Source: Clostridiales bacterium | GTDB taxonomy: Bacteria; Bacillota; Clostridia; Oscillospirales; Acutalibacteraceae | DNA: 5,036 nt | NCBI GenBank assembly: GCA_021200075.1 | Contig: JAJQGZ010000091.1 | Location: forward strand, 1 to 5,036 | Reading direction: 5' to 3' | Notes under the pieces: model-generated | Told to the model about the DNA's origin: nothing | Seen by the model: only the letters and a program-made list of their open reading frames with translations | The model's database searches: none | Made by a program: the position numbers and the translations under genes | In this document: positions 1-5,036 of the stretch, one piece after another | Numbering within the stretch: the stretch's first letter is position 1 | How the letters are laid out: each line of letters starts with the position of its first letter

Positions 1-82
1 ATGTCCTCGGACATTTTGTAAACCATGTTACCATATCCGACATATTATCCGCTCGAAATAAACGGCAAACTGTGTTCGTCAT
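1..82 (-). CDS. Unrecognised reading frame after soj, N-terminal part only, runs off the window
   Basis: An open frame starts with ATG at 82-80, 12 bases after the soj stop, and stays open for 27 codons to the window edge. AGGA lies four bases before the ATG, a usable but not strong ribosome binding site. The start of the peptide reads MTNTVCRLFRADNMSDMV and continues with WFTKCPRT; a second possible start is the ATG at 43-41. In Firmicutes the gene here is normally spo0J/parB, whose products usually begin with a GLGKGL-like segment and soon reach an NPYQPR motif. Neither is seen, so I do not call it spo0J. No domain can be assigned from 27 residues. It could be a real cotranscribed gene, or a chance frame in a short intergenic stretch. 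The close spacing and same strand favour a gene, weakly. Confidence 0.33.
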   Translation of the reverse strand, partial: MTNTVCRLFRADNMSDMVTWFTKCPRT

Positions 83-94
83 TATTTCCTAAAA

Positions 95-856
95 TTACTG
101 CCTCTTCAAAAACTCATCCGCTAACTTTTTATATGCAAAGCTCGGTTTTGAATACTTTTCATAATATAATATCGGCTTGCCGAAGCTCGGAGCTTCCGCC
201 AATTTAACGCTTCTGGGTATCATCGTCTTGTATGCTTTGCCCGAAAAATAGCTTTCAACTTCGTCGATTACCTGTTGTGTAAGCTTTAAACGGCTGTCAT
301 ACATTGTAAAAAGCACTCCCTCAAGCTCCAAGCTCGAATTATAATGCTGTTTTACAGTCCTGACTGTGGAAACGAGCTGGCTCAAGCCCTCAAGCGCATA
401 GTATTCGCACTGGAGCGGTACAATCAAAGTATCGGATGCCGTGAGAGAATTAAGACTGAGCAGTCCCAAGCTCGGCGGACAGTCAATTATTATGTAATTA
501 TAATCCATTATAATTGGCGCAAGTGCCTTTCTGAGTACGGAAAATCTGTTTTCGCTCTCCGCAAGCTCCAATTCGGCACCTGCCAAATTCATATTTGCAG
601 GCAAAACAGAGAGGTTTTTAAACTCGGTTTGCAAAATAGCGTCCTTTGAGGAAGCACCGTCAATCAATAAATCATAGGTGGAAAGCTCAATTGAAGCCTT
701 GTCGATACCGACGCCGCTTGTTGTATTGCCCTGCGGGTCTGCATCAACAAGCAGAGTTTTTTTACCCTTTGTTCCCAATGCGGCGGCAAAATTGACGCAG
801 GTGGTGGTTTTGCCTACTCCGCCTTTCTGATTAAATATAGATACGGTTTTGCCCAT
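95..856 (-). CDS. soj: Chromosome-partitioning ATPase ParA/Soj
   Basis: Complete 253-residue ParA-family ATPase without an N-terminal helix-turn-helix, the short chromosomal Soj type. ParA dimerises on ATP, binds DNA non-specifically, and is stimulated by the N-terminus of ParB/Spo0J; in Bacillus, Soj also controls DnaA. The deviant Walker A motif KGGVGKTT spans residues 11-18, with signature lysine K11 and catalytic K16. The switch aspartate D40 lies in VDADPQGN and Walker B is IIIDCPP ending near residue 128. G12, K16 and D40 have the same numbering as in Bacillus Soj. Further family blocks are CEYYALEGLSQL and the IPRSVKLAEAPSFGKPI segment in the C-terminal third. The ATG at 856-854 is preceded by GGAGG (868-864) seven bases upstream, which fixes the start. 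The gene has its own predicted promoter, flanked by a parS-like palindrome. No lesion is seen. The family call is near certain; partnership with an adjacent spo0J cannot be shown here. Confidence 0.97.
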   Translation of the reverse strand: MGKTVSIFNQKGGVGKTTTCVNFAAALGTKGKKTLLVDADPQGNTTSGVGIDKASIELSTYDLLIDGASSKDAILQTEFKNLSVLPANMNLAGAELELAESENRFSVLRKALAPIIMDYNYIIIDCPPSLGLLSLNSLTASDTLIVPLQCEYYALEGLSQLVSTVRTVKQHYNSSLELEGVLFTMYDSRLKLTQQVIDEVESYFSGKAYKTMIPRSVKLAEAPSFGKPILYYEKYSKPSFAYKKLADEFLKRQ

Positions 857-891
857 AGATGTACCTCCGATGCCTTGCTTAATTCTTGCTA

Positions 892-920
892 ATTATACTA
901 CATGTTATCTTTTGTTACAA
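892..920 (-). promoter_or_regulatory. Sigma-A-type promoter of soj
   Basis: On the minus strand a perfect -10 box TATAAT lies at 897-892. Seventeen bases upstream is TTGTAA (920-915), matching TTGACA at four of six positions. The expected transcription start is near 885, giving a leader of roughly 30 bases that contains GGAGG at 868-864. A single base separates the -35 box from the 18-base palindrome at 922-939, so a ParB-family protein bound there could affect RNA polymerase. The promoter is predicted from sequence only. Confidence 0.7.
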
Positions 921-921
921 G

Positions 922-939
922 TAGTTTCACGTGAAACTA
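922..939. promoter_or_regulatory. parS-like palindrome abutting the soj promoter
   Basis: TAGTTTCACGTGAAACTA is a perfect 18-base inverted repeat. Its inner 14 bases GTTTCACGTGAAAC equal the core of the bacterial parS consensus TGTTTCACGTGAAACA; only the two outermost consensus bases (T and A) are replaced, by A and T. ParB/Spo0J binds parS, loads as a CTP-dependent clamp, spreads along DNA and recruits SMC. Position beside the soj -35 box suggests a double role in segregation and autoregulation; the regulatory part is inference. Confidence 0.87.
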
Positions 940-1000
940 TCCGATTATTTTTCGATTTTAGTGTTTCGCAATTAGTATATATACAATATATTGATATTTT

Positions 1001-1016
1001 TGTTTCACGGTAAACA
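1001..1016. promoter_or_regulatory. Degenerate parS-like site
   Basis: TGTTTCACGGTAAACA matches parS TGTTTCACGTGAAACA at 14 of 16 positions. The left half is perfect; in the right half TG is replaced by GT, so the inverted repeat is imperfect. Its centre lies 30 bases from the next site, close to three helical turns, and about 78 bases from the site at the soj promoter. On its own it would be a weak call; the two neighbouring palindromes raise it. Confidence 0.6.
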
Positions 1017-1026
1017 GGCAAAATAA

Positions 1027-1050
1027 AAAATGTTTCATATGAAACATTTT
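1027..1050. promoter_or_regulatory. 24-base perfect palindrome with parS-like core
   Basis: The core TGTTTCATATGAAACA (1031-1046) matches parS at 14 of 16 positions, differing only in the central CG, here TA. AAAA and TTTT on the two sides extend the inverted repeat to 24 bases with no loop. The bases that separate parS from the Noc site (second, seventh and mirror positions) are all parS-type. On the minus strand the palindrome is followed by a T-rich run (T6 counted from the last bases downstream of the repeat, then ATTTT), so it could also act as a weak AT-rich terminator. I favour a ParB-family site because of the neighbouring sites. Confidence 0.65.
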
Positions 1051-1085
1051 CATAAAGACATATTAATATAAATTATCCCATAAAT

Positions 1086-1119
1086 GCGGAAGAAACAAGC
1101 TTGCGCCCGTTTCTTCCGC
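1086..1119 (-). terminator. Hairpin downstream of noc, candidate transcription terminator
   Basis: An 11-base perfect stem GCGGAAGAAAC / GTTTCTTCCGC (1086-1096 with 1109-1119) encloses a 12-base loop. It lies about 40 bases past the noc stop. On the minus strand it is followed by ATTTATGGGATAATTTATATT-like AT-rich sequence, not a clean T run. That makes it a strong hairpin but only a fair intrinsic terminator. With the hairpin at the noc stop it may form a two-part terminator isolating noc from soj. Confidence 0.5.
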
Positions 1120-1142
1120 GTGATGAAAAGAGGAGAAATATG

Positions 1143-1164
1143 TTAAAACGGTTTCCCGTTTTAA
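1143..1164 (-). terminator. Hairpin overlapping the noc stop codon
   Basis: A nine-base perfect stem TTAAAACGG / CCGTTTTAA closes a four-base loop that reads GAAA on the minus strand, a stable GNRA tetraloop. The noc stop codon TAA (1163-1161) lies inside the stem. The AAAA...TTTT arms are typical of compact intrinsic terminators, but after the stem the minus strand reads CATATTTCTCC, a poor T run. It may act as a terminator, a 3'-end stabiliser, or both with the next hairpin. Confidence 0.45.
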
Positions 1165-1961
1165 GCAGAGTCATTGCGCTTTCGTGCTTCCTTGGGTATT
1201 CTTACCCTGTATACGATATAATCGTCTGTTTCCGTTTTGTCCGATTCTGCGTCAATGTCCGCTTCTTTCATTGTGGCGATAGCCTTGTCCACAGTATTGA
1301 CGAAAATCCTGATGTCCTTGAATATTTTGATAACATTTTTCTTTGGTTCAACCCTTTTGTCGGTCAAGGTGTCTATATAAGCCTCGGTCTGCTCGACATT
1401 CAAGTGCCTGTCCGTAACCGTTTTAAGAGCAAGCCACATATCCTTTTCGCTGTCAAGCCGAAGCAAAGCCCTTGCGTGCCTTTCGGTCAGACCCTCTTTT
1501 TGAATATAATATCTGACATCGGCAGGAAGTCGGAGCAGTCTCAGCTTGTTAGAAAGTGCTGATTGGCTTTTTCCGAGCTTTTTTGCCACTTGCTCCTGTG
1601 TTAAGCCGAAGTGATTTATCAAATGTCCGATTGCCTGAGCTTCTTCAAAAAATTCAAGATTACTACGCTGTATATTTTCAAGAATGGAGAAAACTGCGCT
1701 GTCCTCGTAATCACAGGCAATGATAATGTAGGGTACGGTTTGCAGATTTGCGAGAATAGAGGCACGAATCCTGCGTTCTCCGGCGACAATCTCGTAATAA
1801 TCGCTATTATTAATCTGCCTGCATAAGAGCGGCTGAAGAACTCCGTTTTCCTTTATCGAATCGGCAAGGAAGAGCATTTTCTCGCTTTTAAACTGTTTTC
1901 TCAGCTGATAAGGATTCGGGAGAAGCTTTTCGGTAGGTATCTCAACGATTGTTTGTTCCAC
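1161..1961 (-). CDS. noc: Noc-type ParB-family DNA-binding protein (nucleoid occlusion protein)
   Basis: Complete 266-residue ParB-family protein in the standard Firmicute position between rsmG and soj. The ParB N-terminal CTPase domain shows GVLQPL (40-45), GERRIRA (61-67) and ENIQRSNL (95-102). The helix-turn-helix is at about 120-146 (LTQEQVAKKLGKSQSALSNK and on). The C-terminal dimerisation part (about 210-260) ends in a TDDYIVYRVRIPKEA stretch, a form I associate with clostridial Noc. Four residues known to separate Noc from parS-binding ParB in Caulobacter numbering (173, 179, 184, 201) map with a constant offset of 40 to Q133, K139, R144 and R161. Noc has Q, K, K, R; ParB has R, T, A, G. 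Hence Noc is favoured. Unlike Bacillus Noc, no amphipathic membrane-targeting helix precedes the CTPase domain, and an in-frame TGA directly before the GTG start excludes an extension. ParB/Spo0J is the alternative name. Confidence 0.88.
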   Translation of the reverse strand: MEQTIVEIPTEKLLPNPYQLRKQFKSEKMLFLADSIKENGVLQPLLCRQINNSDYYEIVAGERRIRASILANLQTVPYIIIACDYEDSAVFSILENIQRSNLEFFEEAQAIGHLINHFGLTQEQVAKKLGKSQSALSNKLRLLRLPADVRYYIQKEGLTERHARALLRLDSEKDMWLALKTVTDRHLNVEQTEAYIDTLTDKRVEPKKNVIKIFKDIRIFVNTVDKAIATMKEADIDAESDKTETDDYIVYRVRIPKEARKRNDSA

Positions 1962-1976
1962 TCACCTCATCTCCTT
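1959..1976 (-). promoter_or_regulatory. Ribosome binding site and GTG start of noc, with a two-codon ATG-AGG-TGA frame
   Basis: The minus strand reads AAGGAGATGAGGTGAGTG. AAGGAG lies nine bases before the GTG at 1961-1959, fixing a non-ATG start. Between them is ATG AGG TGA, in frame with noc and ending directly on the GTG. This minimal frame rules out a longer protein. It could be a start-stop element that lowers noc expression, or chance; it is too close to AAGGAG to be an efficient start. Confidence 0.6.
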
Positions 1977-1982
1977 GATTAA

Positions 1983-1991
1983 ACTATAGCA
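1983..1991 (-). promoter_or_regulatory. Candidate extended -10 promoter for noc
   Basis: On the minus strand TGCTATAGT is an extended -10 box (TGn plus five of six matches to TATAAT). The -35 region (TTTATT near 2011-2006) is poor and lies in the T tract of the preceding terminator. The predicted start near 1976 would put AAGGAG at the very 5' end of the transcript. It is needed in principle because a strong terminator separates noc from rsmG, but readthrough is possible. Confidence 0.35.
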
Positions 1992-2000
1992 CATAATCAT

Positions 2001-2036
2001 AAAAAAATAAAGGATTTCTCGTCGAGAGAAATCCTT
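2001..2036 (-). terminator. Intrinsic terminator of the mnmE-mnmG-rsmG unit
   Basis: An 11-base perfect stem AAGGATTTCTC / GAGAAATCCTT (2010-2020 with 2026-2036) with a five-base loop is followed on the minus strand by TATTTTTTTATG. This is a classic rho-independent terminator starting 24 bases after the rsmG stop. The plus strand has no T run after the stem, so it acts in one direction. It separates the tRNA/rRNA modification genes from noc-soj. Confidence 0.87.
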
Positions 2037-2060
2037 GTTTACCGACATCTATTTACATTA

Positions 2061-2773
2061 TTATAACGGCTTGGTATCTATTTTTTTAGACTTCCTGGGG
2101 TATTTTGACGGAGTTTGCGATATTTTCCTAATAATTATTATACTGCGTGCATCGCCGTTAGAGAGATTATATTCATCAGCCTTAGCAAGCTCGCCGCCGA
2201 GAACCTTAATTGCGTTTCGTGCGTCCTTTAATTCCTGCATACCCGAAGAGCCTTTGAGCGCAATGAATAATCCGCCGACCTTGGTAAACGGTAGGCAATA
2301 TTCGCACAGCACATTGAGGGGAGCGACCGCTCTTGCGGTGGAATAGTCATACTTTTCCCTGTATTCATCGTCCCTGCCGAGGATTTCCGCTCTCTCGTGT
2401 ACACGGGGGCGCAACAAGCCCCATATTGTTGAGTACATCCTTTGAAAAGCCTATTCTCTTACCGGAGCTGTCAATAAAATTAACCTCAAGCTCAGGATTG
2501 GCAATGAGCAGGGGGAAGCCCGGGGAAGCCTGCGCCGGTACCCACATCCACAAGCTTTTCGTTCTCTTAAAATGAAACATATTTCATAATATAAAGACAA
2601 TCTATAAAATACTTTATAACTATTTCATCGGGGTCTGTTGTGGCGGTCAAGTTAAAATATTCATTCCAGCGGACAAGCCTTTCCGCATATGTATCAAAAC
2701 GGTCTGCGCCGTATTGCCCGAGGTCAACGCCTATAGCGTTTGCCTCTTTCAAGAGTAATTCATAATTTATCAT
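2061..2773 (-). pseudogene. rsmG: 16S rRNA (guanine527-N7)-methyltransferase RsmG/GidB, disrupted by one stop and two frameshifts
   Basis: RsmG makes m7G527 in 16S rRNA with S-adenosylmethionine; its loss is known to give low-level streptomycin resistance. The ATG at 2773-2771 overlaps the mnmG end by 14 bases, with GGAGG 12 bases upstream. Residues 1-68 (ERLVRWNEYFNLTATTDP region) are typical RsmG. Codon 69 is TAA (2569-2567), one base from AAA lysine. The same frame continues ENEKLVDVGTGAGFPGLP, the SAM-binding motif. At a C5 run (2515-2511) the frame shifts by one extra base to LLIANPELEVNFIDSSGKRI. At a second C5 run (2409-2405) it shifts again to VHERAEILG, then YDYSTARAVAPLNVL and the usual basic KYPRKSKK tail. 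Removing one C from each run gives 237 codons including the stop, about 236 residues, the normal family length. A serine also replaces the usual leucine after KRIGF. As read, it cannot make active enzyme; sequencing error remains possible. Confidence 0.9.
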
Positions 2774-4643
2774 TCTTATTTTTTGCCTCCAAGATAATGT
2801 TAAGGGCGGCGACATCCGCAGGATTAACTCCGCTTATTCTGCTTGCCTGACCGAGATTTTGCGGTCTTATCTTTGCAAACTTCTCAACGGCTTCAAGCCT
2901 CAAGCCTTTAAGCGCATGGTAATCTATATCCGACGGTATTTTTTTGCCCTCAATTCGTCTCATTTCTTTAATCTGCTGTTCCTGCCTTGCGATATATCCC
3001 TCATATTTGACGGAAATCTCCACCTGTTCAAACACATCGTCGTCATAATCGGGCCTGTCAGTGTCAATATCGGCGAGAGCCGAATATGTAACGCTCGGTC
3101 TTCTGAGCAGTTCAATCATTTTACAACCCTTTTTGAGCGGTGTTTCGCCGCAGCGTGCAAGAATTTCCTGTAGCTCATCGGAAAGGGGAACGGATTTATT
3201 TTCAATTCTTCGCCTTTCGGCTTTGATATTTTCTTCCTTTAATAAAAATTTACCATATCTTTCGCCCGAAATCAAGCCTATTTTATAACCTGTCGGGGTA
3301 AGTCTTGCGTCCGCATTGTCCTGGCGGAGAACAAGCCGGTACTCGCTTCGGCTCGTCATCATTCGGTAAGGGTCGGTACAGCCCTTTGTAACAAGGTCGT
3401 CGATAAGCGTTCCGATGTACGAACCGCCACGGTCGAGAATCAGCGGTTCCTCTCCCTTGATTTTGAGCGCCGCATTTATTCCGGCTACAAGTCCCTGCGC
3501 CGCCGCTTCCTCGTATCCGCTCGAGCCGTTAAACTGCCCTGCGCCGTAAAGCCCCGATAAATCGTTAAATTCGAGAGTGGATTTGAGTGCGGTAGGGTCA
3601 ACGCAGTCATATTCGATTGCGTAAGCCGTCCTCATAATCTGTGCATTTTCAAGCCCGGGAATCGTGTGGATAAAATTAATCTGCACATCCTCGGGGAGTG
3701 AGGACGACAACCCTTGCAGGTACATCTCCTCGGTGTTAAGTCCGCACGGCTCTATAAAAAGCTGGTGCCTTTCCTTGTCGGAAAAGCGGACTATTTTATC
3801 CTCAAACGACGGGCAGTAGCGAGGCCCTTTGCCCTCAATCTTGCCCGAATACATCGGGCTTCTGTCCAGACTGTCAAGGGTAATTTTCTTGGTGTTTTCG
3901 TTTGTATATGTAATGTAGCAGTTTACTTTATTTTCTGGCGGAGTTTCGGTTTCAAAGCTAAACGGCACCGTGCTTTCGTCGCCGGGCTGAACCTCGGTTT
4001 TTGAAAAATCAATCGAGCGTTTGTTTACCCTCGACGGCGTACCGGTCTTAAATCTGCGAAGCGGAATATTCAGCTTTTTAAGAGATTCGGCAAGAGCCGT
4101 TGCAGGGAACATTCCGTCAGGCCCGCTTTCGTATGAAACATCGCCGATGTATACACGACCGCCGAGGAAAGTGCCTGTTGTGATTATCACCACCTTGGCA
4201 GTGAACACCGCTTCCAGCTTAGTTTTCACCTGCCACTCTCCGTTGTCGTTTCTTGCAAGGTCAACTATTTCGCCCTGCCTGATGTCCAAATTTTCCTGCA
4301 ATTCAAGGGTGTGTTTCATACCGGCGGAGTATTCCCGTCTGTCAATCTGCGCTCTGAGTGAATGAACCGCCGGGCCTTTGCCCAAATTGAGCATCCTCGA
4401 CTGGAGCGAATATTTATCCGCCGCCTTTCCCATTTCACCGCCGAGTGCGTCAATCTCTCTTACAAGATGACCCTTAGATGTTCCGCCGATTGACGGACTG
4501 CACGGCATATTGCCTACCCAATCCAAATTTATGGTAAACACCGCTGTTTTACAGCCGAGTCTCGCTGAGGCAAGGCACGCTTCAATCCCTGCGTGTCCTG
4601 CGCCGATTACTATAATATCATATTCTCCTGCCTGATATTCCAT
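2760..4643 (-). CDS. mnmG: tRNA uridine-5-carboxymethylaminomethyl modification enzyme MnmG (GidA)
   Basis: Complete 627-residue FAD- and NADH-dependent enzyme, the usual length (E. coli 629). With MnmE it forms the complex that adds (carboxymethyl)aminomethyl groups to C5 of U34 in tRNAs reading split codon boxes, using a methylene group from methylenetetrahydrofolate. The FAD-binding Rossmann motif GAGHAG is at residues 14-19. C48 in MPCSPSIGG corresponds to the conserved cysteine near E. coli 47, followed by GHLVREIDALGGEMG. Family signature 1 appears as GPRYCPSFEDKIVRF and signature 2 as AGQFNGSSGYEEAAAQG. The DPYRMMTSRSEYRLVLRQDN block and the C-terminal helical part with RPQNLGQASRISGVNPAD are intact. 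The ATG at 4643-4641 follows GGTGAG by five bases. It starts 18 bases after mnmE and overlaps rsmG at its end, so the three are one operon with probable translational coupling. No lesion is seen, in contrast to rsmG. Confidence 0.98.
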   Translation of the reverse strand: MEYQAGEYDIIVIGAGHAGIEACLASARLGCKTAVFTINLDWVGNMPCSPSIGGTSKGHLVREIDALGGEMGKAADKYSLQSRMLNLGKGPAVHSLRAQIDRREYSAGMKHTLELQENLDIRQGEIVDLARNDNGEWQVKTKLEAVFTAKVVIITTGTFLGGRVYIGDVSYESGPDGMFPATALAESLKKLNIPLRRFKTGTPSRVNKRSIDFSKTEVQPGDESTVPFSFETETPPENKVNCYITYTNENTKKITLDSLDRSPMYSGKIEGKGPRYCPSFEDKIVRFSDKERHQLFIEPCGLNTEEMYLQGLSSSLPEDVQINFIHTIPGLENAQIMRTAYAIEYDCVDPTALKSTLEFNDLSGLYGAGQFNGSSGYEEAAAQGLVAGINAALKIKGEEPLILDRGGSYIGTLIDDLVTKGCTDPYRMMTSRSEYRLVLRQDNADARLTPTGYKIGLISGERYGKFLLKEENIKAERRRIENKSVPLSDELQEILARCGETPLKKGCKMIELLRRPSVTYSALADIDTDRPDYDDDVFEQVEISVKYEGYIARQEQQIKEMRRIEGKKIPSDIDYHALKGLRLEAVEKFAKIRPQNLGQASRISGVNPADVAALNIILEAKNKNDKL

Positions 4644-4661
4644 TTGCTCACCAACCGTTTG

Positions 4662-5036
4662 CTATTTGCCTACGCAGAATTTGCTGAAAATATTGTTGAC
4701 CACTTCTTCGCTCGCTTTTTGACCGGTGAGGGATAGAAGCTCGTCAACCGCACTGTCAATCATCACATTGACGGCATCGTAGGTTATGCCGATTTTTGCG
4801 CCGTCAAGTGCCTGAATTATATTATCGTATGCCTTTTGAACGCATTGCTTTTGCCTTGAATTTGCAAGCATAGGTCTTGAGGAGTCAAAATTCGCCGTTC
4901 CGATTACACGTTCGATTGCTTCTTCAAGCTCCTTTGCGCCGGTGCGGTTTTTGGCGCTCATAAAGATGATTTCGTCAAAGCTTTCTTTTATTATGTCTAA
5001 ATTGATTTTTTCATCAAGGTCGTTTTTTTTTATAAC
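4662..5036 (-). CDS. mnmE: tRNA modification GTPase MnmE (TrmE), C-terminal part
   Basis: The last 124 residues and stop of MnmE; the gene begins outside the window. MnmE is a G-protein activated by dimerisation that binds the folate one-carbon donor and works with MnmG on tRNA U34. The visible part starts inside the G domain: VIKKNDLDE occupies the G4 position and FMSAKNRTG the G5 position (SA motif). It continues with the C-terminal helical domain (NSRQKQCVQKAYDNII, VDELLSLTGQ) and ends in FCVGK, the family's C-(I/L/V)-G-K terminus whose cysteine is strictly conserved. G4 is normally NKxD; here the first residue is lysine (KKND), inside a run of nine A. TAG at 4664-4662 is 18 bases before mnmG, which indicates cotranscription. 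The identification is secure; the G4 oddity could be real or a base-call error at the window edge. Confidence 0.96.
   Translation of the reverse strand, partial: VIKKNDLDEKINLDIIKESFDEIIFMSAKNRTGAKELEEAIERVIGTANFDSSRPMLANSRQKQCVQKAYDNIIQALDGAKIGITYDAVNVMIDSAVDELLSLTGQKASEEVVNNIFSKFCVGK

Larger units (their letters stand above)
857..1160. other. noc-soj intergenic region with hairpins, parS-like sites and soj promoter
   Basis: This 304-base stretch has no supported gene. Reading in the direction of transcription it holds the rest of a hairpin at the noc stop, a second hairpin (1119-1086), a very AT-rich stretch of about 120 bases (roughly 1080-960), three parS-like sites (centres near 1038, 1008 and 930), and the soj promoter and ribosome binding site. 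The only long frame crossing part of it on the plus strand is antisense to noc and is not supported. The clustering of sites suggests a centromere-like ParB loading region that also controls soj. Confidence 0.75.

Noticed and set aside
961..1080. AT-rich stretch as a replication origin
   Set aside because: No DnaA-box cluster (TTATCCACA-like) is seen. AT richness is expected around parS sites and promoters, and the nearby dnaA gene is not in the window.
1101..1562. Plus-strand frame of 153 codons with AGGAGAAAT before an internal ATG at 1140
   Set aside because: It is almost entirely antisense to noc, which has full ParB-family motifs. The ribosome-site-like bases come from the hairpin region and the translation resembles no family I know.
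2061..2569. Programmed frameshifting or stop readthrough to make full RsmG
   Set aside because: It would need one readthrough and two shifts in the same direction in a single 236-codon gene, and no stimulatory element is evident; pseudogene or sequence error is simpler.
2365..2580. Middle rsmG fragment as a separate small gene starting at 2580
   Set aside because: Its first twenty or so residues are an out-of-frame reading of the SAM motif region; only the later part is RsmG-like, so it is a shifted fragment of one gene.
2572..2587. ATGAAACATATTTCAT, a parS-like inverted element in rsmG
   Set aside because: The half sites are in the wrong order for parS (GAAAC before TTTC), the repeat is imperfect, and it lies within rsmG coding sequence.
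4125..4140. GCTTTCGTATGAAACA in mnmG as a possible parS site
   Set aside because: It has five mismatches to the 16-base consensus and is explained by the mnmG codons.

Overview
The window looks like a piece of a chromosome from a low-to-mid GC Firmicute, most likely of the class Clostridia. The reasons are the conserved origin-proximal gene order mnmE-mnmG-rsmG-noc-soj, the close similarity of the ParA protein to Bacillus Soj (same length, same numbering of key residues), AGGAGG-type ribosome binding sites, and parS-like palindromes. All genes lie on the minus strand, so transcription runs from high to low coordinates. No RNA gene, CRISPR array or insertion sequence is visible.

Layout, in transcription order. 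The 3' end of mnmE (5036-4662, start outside the window) is followed after 18 bases by a complete mnmG (4643-2760). Together these encode the two-protein complex that modifies U34 of certain tRNAs. rsmG (2773-2061), the 16S rRNA G527 methyltransferase, overlaps the end of mnmG by 14 bases and carries three lesions as read here: an in-frame TAA and two one-base frameshifts. Both frameshifts fall at the only two G5/C5 runs I see in the window. A strong intrinsic terminator (2001-2036) closes this tRNA/rRNA modification unit.

The second block is chromosome organisation. A Noc/ParB-family gene (1961-1161, GTG start) follows the terminator and probably has its own promoter. A 304-base intergenic region (857-1160) then holds two hairpins near the noc end, three parS-like sites, and a good sigma-A promoter for soj with one parS palindrome abutting its -35 box. 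soj/parA (856-95) is intact. The gene normally next in this locus, spo0J/parB, is not recognisable in the 94 bases that remain; instead an unrecognised reading frame starts 12 bases after soj and runs off the window.

The points of most interest are the damaged rsmG; the contrast between the Noc-type DNA-contact residues of the ParB-family protein and the purely parS-type palindromes beside it; the lack of a visible membrane-targeting helix on that protein; and the apparent absence of spo0J immediately after soj. I do not see an undescribed multi-gene system: this is a well-known housekeeping locus with some unusual details.
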